From the NCBI GenBank assembly GCA_030528885.1, contig JAUMXY010000002.1, forward strand, positions 16,260 through 80,259: a DNA stretch of 64,000 bases, read 5' to 3'. Of this stretch, positions 43,652-53,234 are shown piece after piece. Position 1 is the stretch's first letter, and each line of letters opens with the position of its first letter. This DNA is from Bacteroidales bacterium. Its GTDB lineage: Bacteria > Bacteroidota > Bacteroidia > Bacteroidales > Bacteroidaceae. The position numbers and the translations under genes are program-made. Under the pieces are notes generated by a model. That model made no database searches, was not told where the DNA came from, and worked only from the letters and a program-made list of their open reading frames with translations.

Positions 43652-44704
43652 TCATCTGCGTTGTCTTCTCACAGAAACGCGAGGTGCAGAGTTCCCCGCA
43701 GAAGAGGAATCTGATGATTTTTCTGAAGAAACCTTCCGAGCAGAACGCGAAGCAGAAGAAGATTTCGCTTTATCAGCTTTAACTTTCTTTCCTTTTACGG
43801 ATGCAGCAGCAATAGAATCCCTTTTTGCCAATTCCGCAGAGTCAACTGGCGTTGCCCAGATATGCTCTTCGAAATCAGACATCTCTTTTTCTATGCGCGC
43901 TTGTTCCTTCTTCAACAAGGAATCAGTTGCGCAATACTGCTGAAGCGCACGATTCTGCATGTTGGTGGTCATGTAGATATCGCCTTTGTAATGGTTGGTA
44001 GAGAAAAAATCATCCATTGACATCCTGGCCGCATTGTTGATATTACTCGTCATCACTTCCTGACCGCTCAAATAAGTCTTGATATCATCATAATTCACCC
44101 AGAACAGCGGATATTTACGGATATCCAAACTAAAATCATCGGAACGATGGAGCACTGGGCAGAGAGCCACAATTCGACTATGATAGGTTGCTGTGTTCTG
44201 GTCGTAATAGCTGCTTTCCTTTACGTAATAGCTCAGCACTTCAGACGAAGGGATATCAACAGGATTAACTTTAATGCTATTGCCATCTATTTCGTAGGGC
44301 ACCTTATAACGATCCAGCATATCCTTGAAATGCATACGATAACTCTGCTGGAATCTCTCCACGCCATCCAACTGGTACTCGTAAGCAGGAATTCTTCCCG
44401 TATTGAGCAGGCGGAACAGCAGAGTGAACAAATTCTGATTATCGCCCTGTGCTTCTACAGGATAATAGAGCGCCGCATTCTCATCTTTCGTAAGGTCAAC
44501 AGACCTATAAATGTCACGACGCCAAGCAGGATCTTCTGGCACATCAACAGCTGTTGGGAACATCAAACTGGCACGCCCCACACTTGCTGCCGCCGCATTG
44601 CCTGCAGCTGTACTTCTATTATTCCGAACTCGACTTTTCTGCGGTTGTGCAACCAGAGAACCTGTCATGCACAATGCTATCAGTATGAATAGTATCTTTT
44701 TCAT
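43652..44704 (-). CDS. porN: type IX secretion ring protein PorN/GldN
   Basis: A 350-residue periplasmic protein with a signal peptide (about 1-19, GSLVAQ). PorN binds the lipoprotein PorK and forms the large periplasmic ring of the type IX system. The conserved core runs from PTAVDVPEDPAWRRDIYRSV through YPLFWVNYDDIKTYL and YKGDIYMTTNMQNRALQQYC. A low-complexity Ser/Lys/Arg tail (about 290-350) ends in RVSVRRQRR. It follows porM by 7 bp and is the last gene before the terminator. Confidence 0.92.
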   Translation of the reverse strand: MKKILFILIALCMTGSLVAQPQKSRVRNNRSTAAGNAAAASVGRASLMFPTAVDVPEDPAWRRDIYRSVDLTKDENAALYYPVEAQGDNQNLFTLLFRLLNTGRIPAYEYQLDGVERFQQSYRMHFKDMLDRYKVPYEIDGNSIKVNPVDIPSSEVLSYYVKESSYYDQNTATYHSRIVALCPVLHRSDDFSLDIRKYPLFWVNYDDIKTYLSGQEVMTSNINNAARMSMDDFFSTNHYKGDIYMTTNMQNRALQQYCATDSLLKKEQARIEKEMSDFEEHIWATPVDSAELAKRDSIAAASVKGKKVKADKAKSSSASRSARKVSSEKSSDSSSAGNSAPRVSVRRQRR

Positions 44705-44711
44705 AATCTGT

Positions 44712-46271
44712 TTAGTTTATAATGACTTCAACAGGTGAAGTTAGCGTTCTTTCTATACCATCTGGACCCACCACTCGAATGCGGCTGATATTGAACAGTT
44801 TTCCACGGCTAAGCGAGCGGATTCGCGCCAATTGATTGGGAGTGAAAGAGGCTGTATTGCTCACCTCTGGCACCACGTTTCCCATATTGTCAACAAACAT
44901 TGTTTCAAAACCCAAGACACGGAATGAGATGTCCAACAGACCGTCGTCAATCGCTGCGGCAATCCCCCCTGCGGCAATGATTGCCTGCTTGGATATGCGA
45001 CCGCCCTTAAAGCGAGACGTATTCCCTTTTGAGTCTGTATATTCCAAATATCCTGTAGGATCTGGCAACTTTCGCACATGAAACACAAACTTCCCCATTT
45101 CCTGCTGGCGACCCTCGTTCAATGCTGTAACTGTGAAAGTAACATCTTCACCAACTTTTGAAGGTACTGCGACATAGTTCCCTCCGTCTTTCTTTGTAAG
45201 GGTCCCATTTGACATCGAGAGGCTAATCTTATTGCTTGGAACTCCAGGAACGCTGACACTTATAGGGTTCTCATAACCAGCATAAAGCATATTCATCATG
45301 GTCGCGCTGACTGTTGCTGATGGTTCCACTACCGTGTAAGGCTGCGAGAACTCACGCCGAATCGTCTCCCCATTGCCATTTCTCATTACGAGATAACCAT
45401 TCAAGGTGAAATCGCCCGTCGAATTGCATATCGTCTCATAACGCCCATTAGCAGACTTCAGCAATGTGTTGCCGACATATATTTCAGGTCGTTGAGTACT
45501 GTCAACTGCAGCCATAATGATCTGAGCTGAGAACTTGCCGCCACGAACGACTGTCTGTGAATTCGGTATGACATAAGCATTTATCTGATTCACACGCACA
45601 TCCTTGACATCAATATTAGCCACAAGCTGGTGCAGCATCTCTCCTTCAGCATAACGCACGTCCGTCTGAAGTTTCGTAAGCAAAGTGACAGCTGCCGCAA
45701 CTGGTGTATTCTCAAACATATACTCCTGCCAGTTCTTGCCCATCATCTTTGCTTTCTTTGGAACTTCCGTTGTTAGATTAGACTGGATGATTTCCTTTTG
45801 CTGCTTGTCGTTTATCATCTGAGTTATTCCATCACGATACGATTCTATCGCACGTTTCAGGTCATCTCCTTTCCCTACGCCCGGAGCTAACATCACATGC
45901 GTTGCAGCTTCCAGATTGTCACGACCTTCGATATTCTCCAAATCCGCATCATCGCCATCAACATCACGAACAATTTCCCATTTCAAATCTTCCGCAAACA
46001 TATACAGAGAATCCGACATTTTGCGTACCAGCTGTGCCTTCTCATACCACTGACGGGTCTTCTCCGGATTGCGCTTCATTGCCGCTTCCAATTCTTTATA
46101 TATTGCCTCATTTTGCATAGAAGAATTCTCCTTCGAGCGATTCAATCCCTCATCCACAAGCGAGAAGCCTTCAAGAACATCCGATGATACATTCAGCGCC
46201 AACATTGCCATCAGCACAACATACATCAGATTAATCATTTTCTGACGCGGAGTCAATTTCTTTCTTATCAT
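44712..46271 (-). CDS. porM: type IX secretion motor protein PorM/GldM
   Basis: A 519-residue inner-membrane protein. One transmembrane helix (about 13-33, MINLMYVVLMAMLALNVS) sits near the N-terminus, and the rest is periplasmic. With PorL it forms the proton-driven motor that energises type IX secretion. The periplasmic part starts with helical text, then beta-domains (AYVIPNSQTVVRGGKFSAQI, ISVSVPGVPSNKISLSMSNG) that stretch toward the PorK/N ring. The opening RKKLTPRQKMINLMYVVL is the family signature. It lies 49 bp after porL. Confidence 0.94.
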   Translation of the reverse strand: MIRKKLTPRQKMINLMYVVLMAMLALNVSSDVLEGFSLVDEGLNRSKENSSMQNEAIYKELEAAMKRNPEKTRQWYEKAQLVRKMSDSLYMFAEDLKWEIVRDVDGDDADLENIEGRDNLEAATHVMLAPGVGKGDDLKRAIESYRDGITQMINDKQQKEIIQSNLTTEVPKKAKMMGKNWQEYMFENTPVAAAVTLLTKLQTDVRYAEGEMLHQLVANIDVKDVRVNQINAYVIPNSQTVVRGGKFSAQIIMAAVDSTQRPEIYVGNTLLKSANGRYETICNSTGDFTLNGYLVMRNGNGETIRREFSQPYTVVEPSATVSATMMNMLYAGYENPISVSVPGVPSNKISLSMSNGTLTKKDGGNYVAVPSKVGEDVTFTVTALNEGRQQEMGKFVFHVRKLPDPTGYLEYTDSKGNTSRFKGGRISKQAIIAAGGIAAAIDDGLLDISFRVLGFETMFVDNMGNVVPEVSNTASFTPNQLARIRSLSRGKLFNISRIRVVGPDGIERTLTSPVEVIIN

Positions 46272-46320
46272 AATTAGTTATTTGAAACTAATTTACCATT
46301 CTTTCTATCACACTACTCAG

Positions 46321-47028
46321 CTAGGCAATCTTCATCTTAAGAGCCTCAACCATCTTAGAGTACACATCATTGAGTTCCTGAAGCTGAGCAGCCAGCATCT
46401 TCGTCTGTTCATTCACCTCGTCAATTGTTGCAGACTGCGTGCCAACACTCTTAAGCTGCATCTCGTAGAAACGATTGATGCCTGTAAGCGTGCGATTCAT
46501 TGTCTCCATTTCCTCGGAATCGCGTGTCAGACGAGCACTCTGTTCTGCCACCTTCCTTAGAATCTCTGTCAACTCCGTCAATTGCTCCACATATCCTCTC
46601 GTTGCCTCCTGCATTTCGGGCGCCATTCCCTGATACTGAGGAGAATTGAACACAGGCGTCGCCGAAGAAATGTCCGAAGCCAACTGGGCTGCATCAACAG
46701 GGCGTGACAAAGCATTCGTTAAAGCCACAGCCGTATCTTCTGAAAGCGAACTGCTCACTTGAGCACGGATAGCCGCATCCTCTGCAGCCTCTTCTGCAAG
46801 CTCTTGTGCATCAAGACTTTCTTGCGGCTCAAAACCTGCGAGAAAGAACACGATAACTTCTGTCCCCATACCCAAGAAAAGCATCAAATCTGCGCCTGCA
46901 ATATGAGTTAATTTGAAAAGTGCACCAGCGATAACGACCGCTGCACCCCAGCTATATGCATAATTCAAGAAGGTTTGCCCCTTTTTAGTTCTGAGCCACT
47001 TTTGAATGCCTGTATATTTTGTTGCCAT
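46321..47028 (-). CDS. porL: type IX secretion motor protein PorL/GldL
   Basis: A 235-residue protein with two transmembrane helices (about 22-40 and 45-64, ADLMLFLGMGTEVIVFFLAGFEP). The Glu inside the second helix is the conserved residue linked to proton flow. The remainder is cytoplasmic, largely helical, with heptad-like stretches (LRKVAEQSARLTRDSEEMET). It forms the motor with PorM. It lies 29 bp after porK. Confidence 0.93.
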   Translation of the reverse strand: MATKYTGIQKWLRTKKGQTFLNYAYSWGAAVVIAGALFKLTHIAGADLMLFLGMGTEVIVFFLAGFEPQESLDAQELAEEAAEDAAIRAQVSSSLSEDTAVALTNALSRPVDAAQLASDISSATPVFNSPQYQGMAPEMQEATRGYVEQLTELTEILRKVAEQSARLTRDSEEMETMNRTLTGINRFYEMQLKSVGTQSATIDEVNEQTKMLAAQLQELNDVYSKMVEALKMKIA

Positions 47029-47057
47029 ATATAATGATTTTACAAGTTATGATAATT

Positions 47058-48491
47058 TTATCTATTAGCCTTTGAAGCTGTTCCCACTTGAGAACGCACA
47101 CAGCGGAATCCGACAAACGAGCGCCCAACGTTCTGATACTCGTACGACCTCCATGCACTTTTAATGAAGCTCTCTGGATCCTTCCAAGAACCGCCACGAA
47201 CACTTTTCTTCTTCAACGCATAAGGGTCTTCCTTTGCCGCATTATAAGTCAAGGTCGGATTCATATCGCTCATCGAAAGCACTCCTGCCTCAGTGTAGAC
47301 AGTGCTTGTCCATTCAGCCACATTGCCAGCCATATCAAACAAACCATTTGAATTGGCGCTGTAAATTCCCACCTTCGACGTGATAAGGTTGCCATCTTTC
47401 GTATAGTTGCCTCTGTCTGGCTTGAAATTAGCATAATAGCATCCTTTTTCGCTCGCTACACCTTCCTGCATCCAAGGCAGTTCGTTGCCCTCCTTGCCTC
47501 GTGCAGCAAATTCCCATTCTGCCTCGGTTGGCAAACGATATCGCTGGATGAATTTAGCTTGTGGGCCTAATCCCTTTATCAAGAAATCGGTACGCCAATT
47601 ACAGAACGCATTAGCCTGTTCCCAATTGACTCCAACAACAGGATATTCGTTATAGTTGGAATGAGTAAAATACAATCTCATGTATGCCTCATTCTCTGCA
47701 TTTTGGAAGTCATTCACCCAGCATGTAGTATCTGGATACACATTTACAATATAAGTATTGACAAAATCCCACATGCTGCTCAGCGGACGCGTTTTAGTCT
47801 CACGATGAATAACGCCTTCTTCATCTACATAGGCAGTATCTTTGCTTATCATGACCACTTCTTCCGGGTCAACCTGGAAATCCGTATTCAAGTTGCGCTC
47901 TGCCGGATTCAGACGATATTTGCGCTTTGCAGCCATCACATAGTCAAAGACCTCATAACGATAATTCAATTGGCTTGCATCCAACATCTTTTCCCCTGTA
48001 ACAGGATGCACCGTATATACACTTTCCATCGCCCTCAACTGGTCTTCGTCTGGATTGCGTGGCAATGGCTTATTCCAATTGAGATGAGGGGTGACGGGGT
48101 CACCATACCTATCTTCTTCTATCTTATAAGTTTCATCTCCGCCATAAGCAGGGTCAGCAAGACGTTCACGAATGATTGAATCTCTAACCCAATACACAAA
48201 CTGGCGATACATAGAGTTTGTCACTTCCTTCTCATCCATCCAGAACGCATCCACACTGATATCTCTCGTTGGCATGTCCTTTCCCCAAAGACTGTCATTC
48301 TTTTCAGAGCCCATCTTAAGGCTTCCACGCTTGACCAGCACCATGCCATAGGGAGCGGGTTCTGCCATCGAAGTGCCGCCAACTCCAGTTACCTCACCGC
48401 CAGTCGCGCCCATACCAGGCTTGCCCGAAAAGCAAGAAGCCAGCATCAGGGTGAAAGCCGCTGCACATATAGCAAATAAAATCTTTTTCAT
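47058..48491 (-). CDS. porK: type IX secretion lipoprotein PorK/GldK
   Basis: A 477-residue outer-membrane lipoprotein. The signal peptide ends in LMLASC, making Cys20 the lipid site. The body is an FGE/SUMF1-type sulfatase-modifying fold (MGSEKNDSLWGKDMPTRDIS, FWMDEKEVTNSMYRQFVYWV, RLPTEAEWEFAARGKEGNEL, SVRGGSWKDPESFIKSAWR) used structurally in the PorK/PorN ring. It lies 44 bp after porP. Confidence 0.94.
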   Translation of the reverse strand: MKKILFAICAAAFTLMLASCFSGKPGMGATGGEVTGVGGTSMAEPAPYGMVLVKRGSLKMGSEKNDSLWGKDMPTRDISVDAFWMDEKEVTNSMYRQFVYWVRDSIIRERLADPAYGGDETYKIEEDRYGDPVTPHLNWNKPLPRNPDEDQLRAMESVYTVHPVTGEKMLDASQLNYRYEVFDYVMAAKRKYRLNPAERNLNTDFQVDPEEVVMISKDTAYVDEEGVIHRETKTRPLSSMWDFVNTYIVNVYPDTTCWVNDFQNAENEAYMRLYFTHSNYNEYPVVGVNWEQANAFCNWRTDFLIKGLGPQAKFIQRYRLPTEAEWEFAARGKEGNELPWMQEGVASEKGCYYANFKPDRGNYTKDGNLITSKVGIYSANSNGLFDMAGNVAEWTSTVYTEAGVLSMSDMNPTLTYNAAKEDPYALKKKSVRGGSWKDPESFIKSAWRSYEYQNVGRSFVGFRCVRSQVGTASKANR

Positions 48492-48535
48492 ATTTTAATC
48501 TATTGTTTTGTTTATTCTATCATTTTACTGATGCA

Positions 48536-49480
48536 CTACAGCCATCTCACGCTTTTGTGCTTATTCCTTCCCTTCTTAAAGAGGTCCAGATTGGTCTGAT
48601 AACCCACAACCAGTTCGTGGCTGCCATTAATAGCGCCCACTCCCGAAGTGTACAGCTGGTAGTTGTAGCCAAGACTGATGCCATGAAAGACACCTCCGAC
48701 AAGGAACGTAACAGAAGTGCTAGGACTGTAGCCTAAGCCTCCATAGAACTCTTTGCCGTCCGATTCGTACAACAATCGGCATTGAATATCTTCTCGCCAC
48801 GAGTCCCAATCAGACTGTATCAAGAAGGAGGGCTGCACTGTAAATAACGAATTTTTTATTTTTATATTGCATCCGCCCATCAAATAATACATGCTGGGGA
48901 TTTCCACTTCGTTTGTTTCTCCAATCACGATGGTTGGCGCCAGCAAGTGCTGGCCGGAGATTCCCAGCCAGTATTTAGGGTGGTAGTAATACAGGCCCGC
49001 TCCAAGGTCAACAGTGTTGCCATCTTGCTGAGATGACGGGAATGCCGGGTCACTGTTATCCTCAAGCTCCATGTCCGAGGGGTCTATCTTTTCACTCATC
49101 AATGCACCTAACACACCAATGGCTAGTTTCCCCTTGCTCCCCACCTTTATGTTGTAAGAATACTGCAAGCCAATCCTTGTGGTCGTAAATATACCAATAT
49201 TGTCATTCAAGAAACTGACACCTGCTCCATGGCGGGGACTCAAGAAGTAAACAGGAAGGGACGCGCCCACATACATGGTAGATGGCGCTCCGTCATAGCC
49301 CACCATCTGCATTGAATAAACAGCATCCACATCCAGCATGCCATCCGTACCAGAGACTGCAGGGTTATAATAAGACTTGAGGGCTGTGAAGTCTGAGAAC
49401 TGCACATCCCACTGTGCTCTCGCAACCGAACAGAATGCCAGAAAGAGAGCAGCCATCAAAGATATTCGATTATTCATCAA
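48536..49480 (-). CDS. porP: type IX secretion outer-membrane protein PorP/SprF
   Basis: A 314-residue barrel protein with a signal peptide (about 1-22, FCSVARAQ). The family start is DVQFSDFTALKSYYNPAVSG. Barrel strands include GAGLYYYHPKYWLGISGQHL and GGLGYSPSTSVTFLVGGVFH. PorP/SprF proteins work with the type IX machinery in the outer membrane. It is the first gene of porP-K-L-M-N. I see no good -7 box directly upstream. Confidence 0.9.
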   Translation of the reverse strand: MMNNRISLMAALFLAFCSVARAQWDVQFSDFTALKSYYNPAVSGTDGMLDVDAVYSMQMVGYDGAPSTMYVGASLPVYFLSPRHGAGVSFLNDNIGIFTTTRIGLQYSYNIKVGSKGKLAIGVLGALMSEKIDPSDMELEDNSDPAFPSSQQDGNTVDLGAGLYYYHPKYWLGISGQHLLAPTIVIGETNEVEIPSMYYLMGGCNIKIKNSLFTVQPSFLIQSDWDSWREDIQCRLLYESDGKEFYGGLGYSPSTSVTFLVGGVFHGISLGYNYQLYTSGVGAINGSHELVVGYQTNLDLFKKGRNKHKSVRWL

Positions 49481-49536
49481 TATATAAAACTCTATTTTTC
49501 TTCATTTATTGTATAAGCCTCTGTTTTTTATCAAAC

Positions 49537-49575
49537 AAAAAAAGAGGGAACTGGATTCACATCCCATCCCCCCTA
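49537..49575 (-). terminator. terminator between the Spy-like gene and porP
   Basis: On the minus strand GGGGGGATGGGA pairs with TCCAGTTCCCTC (several G-T pairs and one mismatch), followed by seven T. It would end the transcript of the gene at 49706. Confidence 0.6.
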
Positions 49576-49705
49576 CTAAAAAACAGAGTTAGTTAATATA
49601 TAATATATAGGTACTTCTTTACTTATTCCACGCCAATGCTGACATTAGCCAATAGGCATGGTTGCGGTGATGTGTCATCTCTGGAGGAACGGGATTGCCG
49701 CCGCA

Positions 49706-50224
49706 TCAGAAAGGTGCTCCATCGGGGAATCCACCAAATCCGCCCATATTCATGCCGCCACCCATCATACCGCCAGGACGCATCATGCCGCCCTGCACAC
49801 TCCTGCTGCCTTGTGCACCAGTACGGCCAACAAAAACATGTGCCGCCTGAGCAGGAGTTATCAACTCCAGAAATTTAGGAAGATACTCCCTGTCCACTTT
49901 CAGTTGAGCCTCTTGAGCGGAGAGCCGTTTCTCTATCAGCTCCATAGCCTGCTCATCTGTTATCTTTTTCAGATCGACCTCTTCATTTTCATTTCCACCC
50001 TTAGGGTTAGCGGCGTTGCTGCGTGCCGTCTGATAATCGAGATAAAGAACTTTGAACGCCTCTTCTTTTTCATCATCAAGTTTCATCTGCTTCACTAGAC
50101 GCTCCGCTGTGCGGGCATGCACTTCTGTCGGGTCAAACCTTTGACGTCTGCCATTAGCATTCTGCGCCATCGCAACAAGCGCAGCAAACGTAAACAATAG
50201 AACAGTTAAAACGGCCTTTTTCAT
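49706..50224 (-). CDS. small periplasmic helical protein, Spy/CpxP-like, with Gly/Met-rich tail
   Basis: A 172-residue exported protein (signal about 1-20, ALVAMAQ). The middle is charged and helical (ERLVKQMKLDDEKEEAFKVL) and includes LITPAQAAH, similar to the LTxxQ motif of Spy/CpxP-type periplasmic proteins. The last 40 residues are Gly/Met/Phe-rich (MMRPGGMMGGGMNMGGFGG). I cannot assign it to a named family with certainty. It precedes porP but is separated by a terminator. Confidence 0.7.
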   Translation of the reverse strand: MKKAVLTVLLFTFAALVAMAQNANGRRQRFDPTEVHARTAERLVKQMKLDDEKEEAFKVLYLDYQTARSNAANPKGGNENEEVDLKKITDEQAMELIEKRLSAQEAQLKVDREYLPKFLELITPAQAAHVFVGRTGAQGSRSVQGGMMRPGGMMGGGMNMGGFGGFPDGAPF

Positions 50225-50511
50225 ATTGAGTTGTTATAAATGAACACTTTCTTCTATAAACTTCCCGACGATGCTCCATTGATAAGACTACACAAAAGTC
50301 GCAAGGTTTAATAGCCCCCTAAAAAAATAATAAAGCAGCTTCCATATTCCTGTTAATTGGGAAGAGAGGACACATTATTATTAATTATACATATAAAAAA
50401 CTATCTGGGATAAAGATTTATCGAATAGCGCGCACTTTTTCTTCAGGTCAAAACACAAACGACACCACTTTTTCACAGGACTTAGCATTGGGGTATTCTC
50501 TGTATCTATTA

Positions 50512-50578
50512 AGCGTACCCCTCGGGTCCGCCGTGGTGGACCCGAGGGGTACGGTATATCGGACCCGAGGGGTCCGAT
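50512..50578. repeat. REP-like three-unit palindromic element, copy B
   Basis: Units with the core CGTACCC-CTC-GGG or its reverse lie at 50514-50529, 50538-50553 and 50560-50576. Read on the minus strand, unit order and the 6- and 8-bp spacers equal copy A at 16461-16529. It is about 60 bp downstream of the metallopeptidase gene and may end or stabilise that transcript. Nothing else was recognised in 50225-50640. Confidence 0.85.
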
Positions 50579-50640
50579 GGGGAGGGGGCTCAAAATTGCC
50601 CAACAAATCTACGCAAAGAAGGGCGCCATGAGAACGCTTA

Positions 50641-52755
50641 TCACTTGACCTTCAAATGCACTTCCATCGTAGCTCGATATTGTTTCCCATCCGTATGCGT
50701 ATAGATGACGGCCTGACGGATGGTATAGGTCTTCCCCTTCTTCAAATGCCCAGGATACTGCCCGACATAACAGCCGTATTGGTCTGGGTACATCTCAGCA
50801 AAGACAGCTGCGGAGTTGTTATAACCAACAATGCCCCCCGCCGTGCTAAACCAATGGCCGAAGCAAGTAGCGCTAGAAGTAGAAGTGGTCGTTCCATAGG
50901 TTATTTTCCCATCAGCAGCAACTCCGACGAAATCGAGCGTGCCTTTCACGCCCTTGCTGGTTGCGCTGCACTTAACGCCTTGCATCTGCTTTGTGCTAAC
51001 GCCAAGCGCCTGGCTTATCGCATCGGTATCGTATTGTACACGCACGCTGGAGTAATCGCTGGAACTATATGCCAGTTCTGCCTCTATGACAACAGTTGTA
51101 TCCCTTCGAGCATAGTCCTCGGGGTATTCGCCATACGTGCGGGAAGCCCCAACAGCCGAACAGTTTTCAAACGTCACCTGATAAGGCCACTGCTCATCAT
51201 TGTCTGCATTGTCATCCCAAGGGTGACGCCAGTGTTCTGTTGGAGCACCAAGCACAACAAACCATGCTTTCTTCGTATCGTCAGGCAAAGCCAGTTCCGC
51301 CACACCTTCCTTCTCGCTATACATAGGTCCATACACACGGCTGCCATCTTCCTTCTGTGCCACAAATCCATAGCGCCAGCCTGCTTTTGAGACATTAATC
51401 TTACGATAGCCCGCAGCGCCGGCAATACCCTTGAAAGCCACTTTTACCGTAGAACCAGCCTTGAACCCCTTCAACTGCATGATGTTAAAGCCATAGTTCT
51501 GAGGACAGCAATCTGCTGCAACGGCATAGGTGTTGTCTGTTCCCTCCACATGCGTCAGCTTGGTAGAGAATGCGTTTTGGAAATCCTTGCCCCTTTCACG
51601 AATATCGTCAAAATCCCACGTTGCAGCTCGGCAAGCATAATCAAACATGATTTTATTGAATTCATCCTGCTTGATGCCGTTCATACGGACAAAAGTTTCC
51701 ACTGGGTCTTCTGGGCGTCGAGTCTCTCGCCACAGACGGCCTATAAAGTCTTTGCCATAGAGCTGACACCAATAATACTGAATGAAATAGTTTGCATAAC
51801 GATAGTCCTCGTGCAGCAAATTCTTATACGCCGAAGACACATACTCTCCATATCGGTAGTTAGTGAAAATCGTTGCAGGGAACACGGTAAAAGCCTGCCA
51901 TTGGGCACAGCTCTCCCACCAGGCACATCCGCCATCACCATTATCGCCGAATCCCCAACGCCATCCATAGTCCCACTCTGAAGCATTCTTTGAAGTTGAC
52001 AAATCAGCGCTAACCAAATACTGGAACACATGGCCAATCTCATGCGCCGCTGTGTGTCCGCCTTCCGCCCCTGCAGCCCATGGAGTGCAATGGAAGAGGC
52101 CCACCTTCATTCCTTTGCTCGCCTTGGTGTTGCCATTATAATACCAAACCGTTCCGTCCTGACCGGAGCCGTCAGCACGCCAAGCATTACCATCCCATGC
52201 AGTCTTGACGATGAACATGCAAATTTTATGGGCATCTGTCACCGATTCACCTGGTTTCAAGAAACCAAGCTCTTCCACATACTTCTTCCAAATTTTCTCT
52301 CCGTTGTTGAGGAGAGTCTTCACATTGACCGAATAGCCACCATAAGTAATGGTATTGTTTTTCAATGTCAAGCCCTCTTCCCAAAAGCACACGAAATGCT
52401 CCGATTCCATCGAGCGCTGGAAACACCATTGAGAGCTCTCTTTGGTGAAATCCACGTTTCTGTACTCGGAAGGCTTCACCAATGTACGGTTAGTATCACC
52501 AAAAACATAAACACCCGATGTACGATAAGACTTCGAAAGCCCGATGACTTTGTCGCTTGCGGGCATATACTTGTAGCGCTTCAATGCCGTCTTTGTAAAC
52601 TCCATTGAATCGACATTCTCCAAGTCGATAAATTCGCTTTCCACGAATCGGTCGTCGAACTGAAACCACATCGCATCTGGCTTATCTTGAGCCGTCACGC
52701 ATAACGAGGAGAACAATGCGGCAAACGCAATGATGACGTGATATTTTCTTTTCAT
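50641..52755 (-). CDS. secreted zinc-metallopeptidase-like protein with DUF4859
   Basis: A 704-residue exported protein (signal about 1-22, LCVTAQ). GGHTAAHEIGHVFQYL carries HEXXH, and WWESCAQWQAF supplies a nearby Glu, so it looks like a gluzincin-type metallopeptidase, probably the DUF6055 group. A jelly-roll-like region follows (about 395-550). The C-terminal 150 residues (FGHWFSTAGGIVGYNNSAAV, CYVGQYPGHLKKGKTYTI) match DUF4859. The substrate is unknown; the family is typical of gut and oral Bacteroidales surface proteins. It lies 10 bp after the small T9SS-tail protein gene. Confidence 0.82.
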   Translation of the reverse strand: MKRKYHVIIAFAALFSSLCVTAQDKPDAMWFQFDDRFVESEFIDLENVDSMEFTKTALKRYKYMPASDKVIGLSKSYRTSGVYVFGDTNRTLVKPSEYRNVDFTKESSQWCFQRSMESEHFVCFWEEGLTLKNNTITYGGYSVNVKTLLNNGEKIWKKYVEELGFLKPGESVTDAHKICMFIVKTAWDGNAWRADGSGQDGTVWYYNGNTKASKGMKVGLFHCTPWAAGAEGGHTAAHEIGHVFQYLVSADLSTSKNASEWDYGWRWGFGDNGDGGCAWWESCAQWQAFTVFPATIFTNYRYGEYVSSAYKNLLHEDYRYANYFIQYYWCQLYGKDFIGRLWRETRRPEDPVETFVRMNGIKQDEFNKIMFDYACRAATWDFDDIRERGKDFQNAFSTKLTHVEGTDNTYAVAADCCPQNYGFNIMQLKGFKAGSTVKVAFKGIAGAAGYRKINVSKAGWRYGFVAQKEDGSRVYGPMYSEKEGVAELALPDDTKKAWFVVLGAPTEHWRHPWDDNADNDEQWPYQVTFENCSAVGASRTYGEYPEDYARRDTTVVIEAELAYSSSDYSSVRVQYDTDAISQALGVSTKQMQGVKCSATSKGVKGTLDFVGVAADGKITYGTTTSTSSATCFGHWFSTAGGIVGYNNSAAVFAEMYPDQYGCYVGQYPGHLKKGKTYTIRQAVIYTHTDGKQYRATMEVHLKVK

Positions 52756-52765
52756 AGCAACGATT

Positions 52766-53224
52766 TTATCTCTTCATCACCTTCAAAGAAGACTGTCCCA
52801 CACTAACCACATACATCCCCTTAGGCAATCCGTTCAGATTGACCGTAATCACGTCCCCATCTCGCTGGATGTCTGCTGAAACCTTTGCGCCATTAGCAGC
52901 GAAGACATCCACATTCTTGACAGAAGAGGAATTAATCACAACCATATTTCCTCCCACACGGACATTCTGCTTCGACAACACATTCTCTATCGCATTAGGA
53001 TCGTCTTCCGACGAAATGTAAAAGTTCTTTATATTACTGAACTCATAAGTATCGGCTTCCACCAACATCTTCCCTTCTTGAAAACGAAGTTTAGGATTAG
53101 TCTCTCCGCCCAAAAGGTAATACACCTTCGTGCCGTCCGTAAGAGTGAACACCACGCTTTTCGCCTGCGCACAAACACAGACGAGACATGCAAATGCAAA
53201 TAACAAAGTAAGTTTTTTCATCAT
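52766..53224 (-). CDS. small exported protein with type IX-like C-terminal sorting domain
   Basis: A 152-residue protein with a signal peptide (about 1-21, VCAQAKS). A short beta-rich middle (FTLTDGTKVYYLLGGETNPK) precedes a C-terminal domain of the type A sorting pattern: VDVFAANGAKVSADIQ, then LNGLPKGMYVVSV and LKVMKR at the end. There is almost no cargo beyond the tail. It could be a mini-cargo or a helper of the metallopeptidase encoded next. Confidence 0.72.
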   Translation of the reverse strand: MMKKLTLLFAFACLVCVCAQAKSVVFTLTDGTKVYYLLGGETNPKLRFQEGKMLVEADTYEFSNIKNFYISSEDDPNAIENVLSKQNVRVGGNMVVINSSSVKNVDVFAANGAKVSADIQRDGDVITVNLNGLPKGMYVVSVGQSSLKVMKR

Positions 53225-53234
53225 ATCGTTTTTA

